Source of the DNA: Erythroxylum novogranatense
Lineage: Eukaryota; Streptophyta; Magnoliopsida; Malpighiales; Erythroxylaceae
Reading direction: 5' to 3'
Length of the DNA stretch: 64,000 nucleotides
NCBI GenBank assembly: GCA_029891385.1
Contig: CM057235.1
Location: forward strand, 18,903,120 to 18,967,119
In this document: piece by piece, positions 60,176 to 64,000 of the stretch
Layout of the letters: every line of letters starts with the position of its first letter
Numbering within the stretch: the first letter of the stretch is position 1
Notes under the pieces: generated by a model
Told to the model about the DNA's origin: nothing
Database searches by the model: none
Seen by the model: the letters and a program-made list of their open reading frames with translations, nothing else
Made by a program: the position numbers and the translations under genes

Positions 60176-60892
60176 ATGATGGCAACGTGGGAGGACCTAG
60201 ATTCAACAGAATCAGATACAGGTTCCGAGTCATCTGAACATGCAAACATCTGCCTGGTAGCCGAGGAAGATAGTGATGAGGAGGTAAAATCTGATTACGA
60301 TAACTTGCATGATGCCTACTCAGAATTGTTAGAAGATTCTCATGCTATTCTGAAACAATACAAACTGTTAAAGAAAAAGTATGTAGAAAACATTAGACAT
60401 ACAAAAGTAATAGAGAGAGAAAATATCTGTCTAAAGAAGCAATTAGAGGAGAAAAAGAAAGTCGCAGATAGATCAGAAGAGATCAATCAGCTGAAACGGA
60501 GAATTAAGAATCTGTCAGCTGATTTAGCTACTTTCACCGAGAGCACAAAGAAAATGAACGAGATGCTTGGAAAATGTAGACATCCGAGTGATAAAACCGG
60601 ATTAGGGTTTACAAGTAATAAGTCTCATCCTCATAAGAACCCTTTCTTTCAAAAGAGAAACTACATTAAAACTCGTGTTAATCAACGTACTAGTAATATG
60701 CATCAAAAGACTCATTATGTGCATGTTACTAACCCTAAAGGACCTAAGAAAATATGGGTACCAAAAAATAAAATAGTTTCTCCTGCAGATATCCTTCCTT
60801 GGAAGATAAGGCAAGCACCATTGGTATTTAGACAGTGGATGCTCGCGACATATGACGGGAAGAAGGTCAATGTTCCTAGAGCTTCAGTATAA
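60176..60892 (+). pseudogene. gag-pol linker with coiled coil
   Basis: A 238-codon frame. Residues 1-60 are acidic and Ser-rich (DSTESDTGSESSEH). Residues 60-150 are a long charged coiled coil (LLKKKYVENIRH, CLKKQLEEKKKVADR, EINQLKRRIKNL). The rest is basic and has GPKKIWVPKNK, which precedes the protease in this copia group. A frame change before 60815 separates it from the protease. Confidence 0.8.
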
Positions 60893-61255
60893 GAAGGGAG
60901 GATCGGTAACTTTCGGATACAACCAGAAGGAAAAGATCATTGGAATCGGTAAAATAGGTAAAGATTCCTTTGCATGCATAAATAATGTACTGCTTGTTGA
61001 TGGTCTGAAACATAATTTGATCAGTGTCAGTCAATTGTGTGATTCTGGTTTCATAGTCACATTCAATCAAAATCTTTGTGAAGTCAGAAACAAAGATGGT
61101 CTATACATTTTTTTGCCATGAGAAGAAATAATCTTTACAAAATTGATTTAGAAGATTTTCAATGTCAAAATGTTTCATGTTTTCTGTCTTCTGAAGAAAA
61201 AAGACTAATCTAGCATAAAAAGCTAGGTCATGTTTCTTTTAAACACATTTCAAAA
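60810..61255 (+). pseudogene. copia aspartic protease and GAG-pre-integrase region
   Basis: The active site reads WYLDSGCSRHMTG from about 60825 and is intact. It continues FGYNQKEKIIGIGKIG, then LKHNLISVSQLCDSGF, the usual protease close. A stop at 61119-61121 follows YIFLP. RNNLYKIDLEDF starts the pre-integrase zinc region, which has a stop in place of Trp just before HKKLGHVSFKHI. Confidence 0.85.
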
Positions 61256-62554
61256 TTGGCAAAACATGATTTGGTAAAAGGATTACAAAAAATAAGTTTT
61301 GACAAAGAGTTTTTCTATGAAAATTGTTTGAAAGGAAAACAAATTAAAACTTCTTTTTCTTCTAAAAATTTTGTAACATCATCTAGACCTTTAGAGTTGT
61401 TATACATGGACTTATTTGGTCCTACAAGGACAATAAGTCTCGGCGGAAAGAAGTATGGACTTGTTATTGTTGATGACTTTACTCGATTTTGTTGGATATT
61501 GTTTTTATTACACAAAGATGAATCTTTTAAGTGTTTTAGGACCTTATCCAGAAAGTTACATAATGAAAAAAGAATGTCTATAGCTAGTATCAGGAGTGAC
61601 CATGGTGGAGATTTTGAGAACGAGAAGTTTAGATTATTCTGTGAGGAGAATGGAATTTTCCACAATTTTTCTACTCCCAGGACTCCACAACAAAATGGAG
61701 TTGTTGAAAGGAAGAATAGGACGATTCAAGAAATGGGTAGGACTATGCTTTGTGAGATGAATCTTCCTAAGTACTTCTGGGCAGAAGCGGTGAATACAAC
61801 ATGCTATATTCAGAATAGAATTTTTTTGCGACCCATGTTGAAGAAGACTCCTTATGAGTTATGGAATGGAAGAAGACCAAACATATCTTACTTTCATCCA
61901 TTCGGGTGCAAGTGCTCTATTCTGAATACAAAGGAGCTATTGGATAAATTCGATTCAAAGACCTATCCAGGAATCTTTCTAGGCTACTCATCATCATCTA
62001 AAGCATTCCGGGTGTACAACCTTATTTCAAAGACAGTTGAGGAGACCATCCATGTCAAGTTTAATGATAGTTCCCAACCCCATAAGGAAGATGACATGGA
62101 GAGTGCAGGTCCTTCAAAGAACTTAGACGACACAACAAACACTCCAGCACCAGGTACTCAAGAAGACAAAATTGAAGATATTCCAGAAACTATTAGACTA
62201 AAAAGAGACTGGAAATATAAAAGTTCTCATCCAGAAGAGTTGATTATCGGAGAGACCTCAGAAGGAGTAAGGACAAGGTCCATATTCAGAAGAGAAGATA
62301 ATGTGGCTTTTATCTCTGAAATAGAGCCTAAGAAGGTTGAGGAAGCCCTTCGAGACGAAGCTTGGGTGTTAGCCATACAAGAGGAGCTGAATCAATTTAC
62401 TAGAAACAAAGTGTGGTCTTTAGTTCTGAAACCTCCTAAGAAATCCATTATAGGAACGAGATGGGTCTTTAAGAATAAGTTAGACGAATCAGGAAGAGTA
62501 AGTCGAAATAAGGCTAGATTAGTAGCACAAGGCTATAATCAGCAAGAAGGATAG
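61256..62554 (+). pseudogene. copia integrase and start of reverse transcriptase
   Basis: A 432-codon frame. Catalytic residues D52 (MDLFGP), D115 (RSDHGG) and E151 (QQNGVVER) keep D-35-E spacing. FLGYSSSSKAFRVYN marks the integrase C-terminal domain. RT starts at EAWVLAIQEELNQF and runs through IGTRWVFKNKL and KARLVAQGYNQQEG, where a frameshift ends it. In the next frame YNETYAPVARLEAIRILLA continues to 62612, at which point the LTR starting at 62614 interrupts it. Confidence 0.92.
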
Positions 62555-62613
62555 ACTACAATGAGACATATGCTCCAGTAGCAAGACTTGAGGCCATTAG
62601 GATATTGCTGGCA

Positions 62614-64000
62614 TGTAACATCTCGTTACCTATGTGAGGGATATAATTGTGAATTACGAGAATTGTTGAGGAATTTGAAAGTGCGATTCATGTTTATGCT
62701 AATGTTGACATGCACATTTTTTCACATTCATATAATTGTACATGCATTCTTTGACATTTCCGGGTACAATTGAGTTGTTAAATATGATTAAGTTGTGATT
62801 TGGCAATTTTGGTATTATTTAGGATATTTTGGAATTTTTAGTGAATTTTGTGAAAAATCTTGATCTTCGGGCCAATTATAGAGTGACAAGTGGATAAAAT
62901 TATGTGAGACATGTGTACCTATAGTATACGTATATGTGTGTCACGTAGCAATATATAATAGTGGCAATTGATGGGAGACACGTGTATATGATGCAAAGAA
63001 CCCACGTATTTTAAGGTTGCAATGAAAATATCTTAGGATGAGTTATTGAACTTTGTTCATCGGAAGCATGCATGTTCTACTTGGTTTTGTTCATCACCGA
63101 TCATGGAGTTGCTCTCGGTGGTTGTCTACGAGTTGCTCATATTGCTGGAATCGGAGCTGAACCAAGTAAGTGTTGTTTTTCATGCGATTCAGTGACTATG
63201 GTCTGTTTCCCACGGTACATGCATGGATATTTGAGTGTTCATAGAAATGAATGAGATAAGTATGATGATGCTCGGGTGATTGATACCGAAGTTGTGCATG
63301 CATTCTGTTAGAAGTGAAGTTGCATGTGTGAGGATCAGATTTTGATGTTTGAAGTGAATCTTGAGTTTGATCTTATGTAAATATTTCGAACTGGATTAGG
63401 AGTTAATTGGAGTGAAGTTTTAGAGATTATTTTGGGTATAGAAGTGAAAAATCTAGGAAAAAGAAATCGGGGAAGACGAGTTACAGAACCAGACGTCGCA
63501 ACGTGTTTTTATTTATTCGTCGCGATGTGTTTTTGTTTATTCGTCGCGACGTCCATCTTCTTCATGGCCGCGACGTTCATTTTCTTCCTCGCCGCGACAT
63601 AGGTGATTTCCCCCCTTGAACTCGTCGCGGCGAACGTTGTAAAAATCCTGAGAAAATCGATTTTTTGGGCTGTTCGTCGCGACCTCATATTTTCCCCTCG
63701 TCGCGACGAGCACCCATTCTTTGATTACTCGAACATGCTTTCGTATTTTGACCATAACTTTCTCTATACTGATCTAATTTAGGTGATTCTTGATTCCCTA
63801 TAAACTAGAGACATAGGGCTACAACTTTTATGAAGAAATAGAGTTTTAATTCTGTCTCTAAGAGTTTAAAATTTTGGTTGGAAGTTGAGGTATAAATTTT
63901 GCTGGAACTTATGAACCATATGGAATATTTTGGGGATATCTCTTGGTATACTGATCCAAATTAAATGATTTTTGTGTCCTTAGAAAGCTAAGAAATGAGA
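62614..64000 (+). mobile_element. Long gypsy-type LTR, left part, inserted in copia RT
   Basis: TGTAACATCTCGTTACC at 62614 resembles the start of the solo LTR at 53535 (TGTAACATCCCGTCACC), and the copia reading frame stops exactly there. The preceding pentamer TGGCA would be the TSD. It contains a donor-like GTAAGT at about 63165, a palindrome island (63491-63712) with the exact palindrome CTCGTCGCGACGAG (63697-63710), and modules from 63740 on. The far end lies outside the window, so it cannot be told whether this is a solo LTR or a full element. Confidence 0.8.

Larger units (their letters stand above)
58095..62613 (+). mobile_element. Ty1/copia element, SIRE-like, 3' part missing
   Basis: A candidate 5' LTR (58095-59110), a primer-binding site TGGTATCAAAGC (59113-59124), then gag, protease, integrase and the start of RT. 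The 3' portion, including most of RT, RNase H and the 3' LTR, is displaced beyond the window by the insertion of another LTR at 62614. The long coiled-coil gag extension and the DSGCSRHMTG protease box point to SIRE/Maximus-like or a related lineage. Confidence 0.85.

Overview
This is eukaryotic plant nuclear DNA, almost certainly from an AT-rich eudicot genome. The evidence is plant-type Ty1/copia, Ty3/gypsy, LINE, CACTA, PIF/Harbinger and hAT elements and one intronless plant calmodulin-like gene. I cannot name the species. The window is a repeat-dense intergenic block: the only intact host gene I can support is the calmodulin-like gene at 26475-26933 (minus). Nearly everything else is nested transposons. 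All coordinates were read by eye. Layout: 1-1806 is the 3' end of an Athila/Tat-like gypsy element; 4024-8484 is a 4.46-kb solo LTR with target-site duplication (TSD) TTATA; 10117-10429 is a hAT-type MITE; 12245-25072 is a decayed CACTA element (TSD TCT) with TNP1-like and DUF4216 coding relics on the minus strand, split by a 2.87-kb solo LTR at 16624-19492 (TSD TCATT). After the calmodulin-like gene comes a complete but mutated Tork/TNT1-like copia element (27426-32677, TSD AATTT), inserted about 490 bp upstream of that gene's start codon. From 34155 to 56426 lies one PIF/Harbinger element (TSD TTA) swollen to 22 kb by nested insertions: a LINE fragment (itself split by a gypsy deletion derivative with two giant LTRs and only 531 bp between them), a 1.4-kb foldback, and two further solo LTRs (50782-52983, TSD ATGTT; 53535-56384, TSD TTCCA). 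From 58095 a SIRE-like copia runs to 62613, where another long gypsy-type LTR begins and leaves the window. The most interesting signal is shared by the six long LTRs that can be read through, although they are otherwise diverged. In the sense orientation each has a purine-rich leader ending in a splice-donor-like GTAAG, then, 0.9-1.8 kb later, a short hairpin of form TGAGYY-loop-RRCTCA with compensatory base changes, followed at once by a pyrimidine tract and an AG acceptor-like site. The LTRs also carry arrays of a degenerate module (containing CATAACTTTT and TGATTCTTG) next to small GC-rich palindrome islands whose sequence differs by family (TGACGTCA, CGTCGCGACG, CACGATCGTG, ACGTGGCCACGT). 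Module and island change place relative to the candidate intron from one LTR to the next. I infer a family of gypsy elements with spliced, structured LTR leaders; this rests on sequence patterns only.
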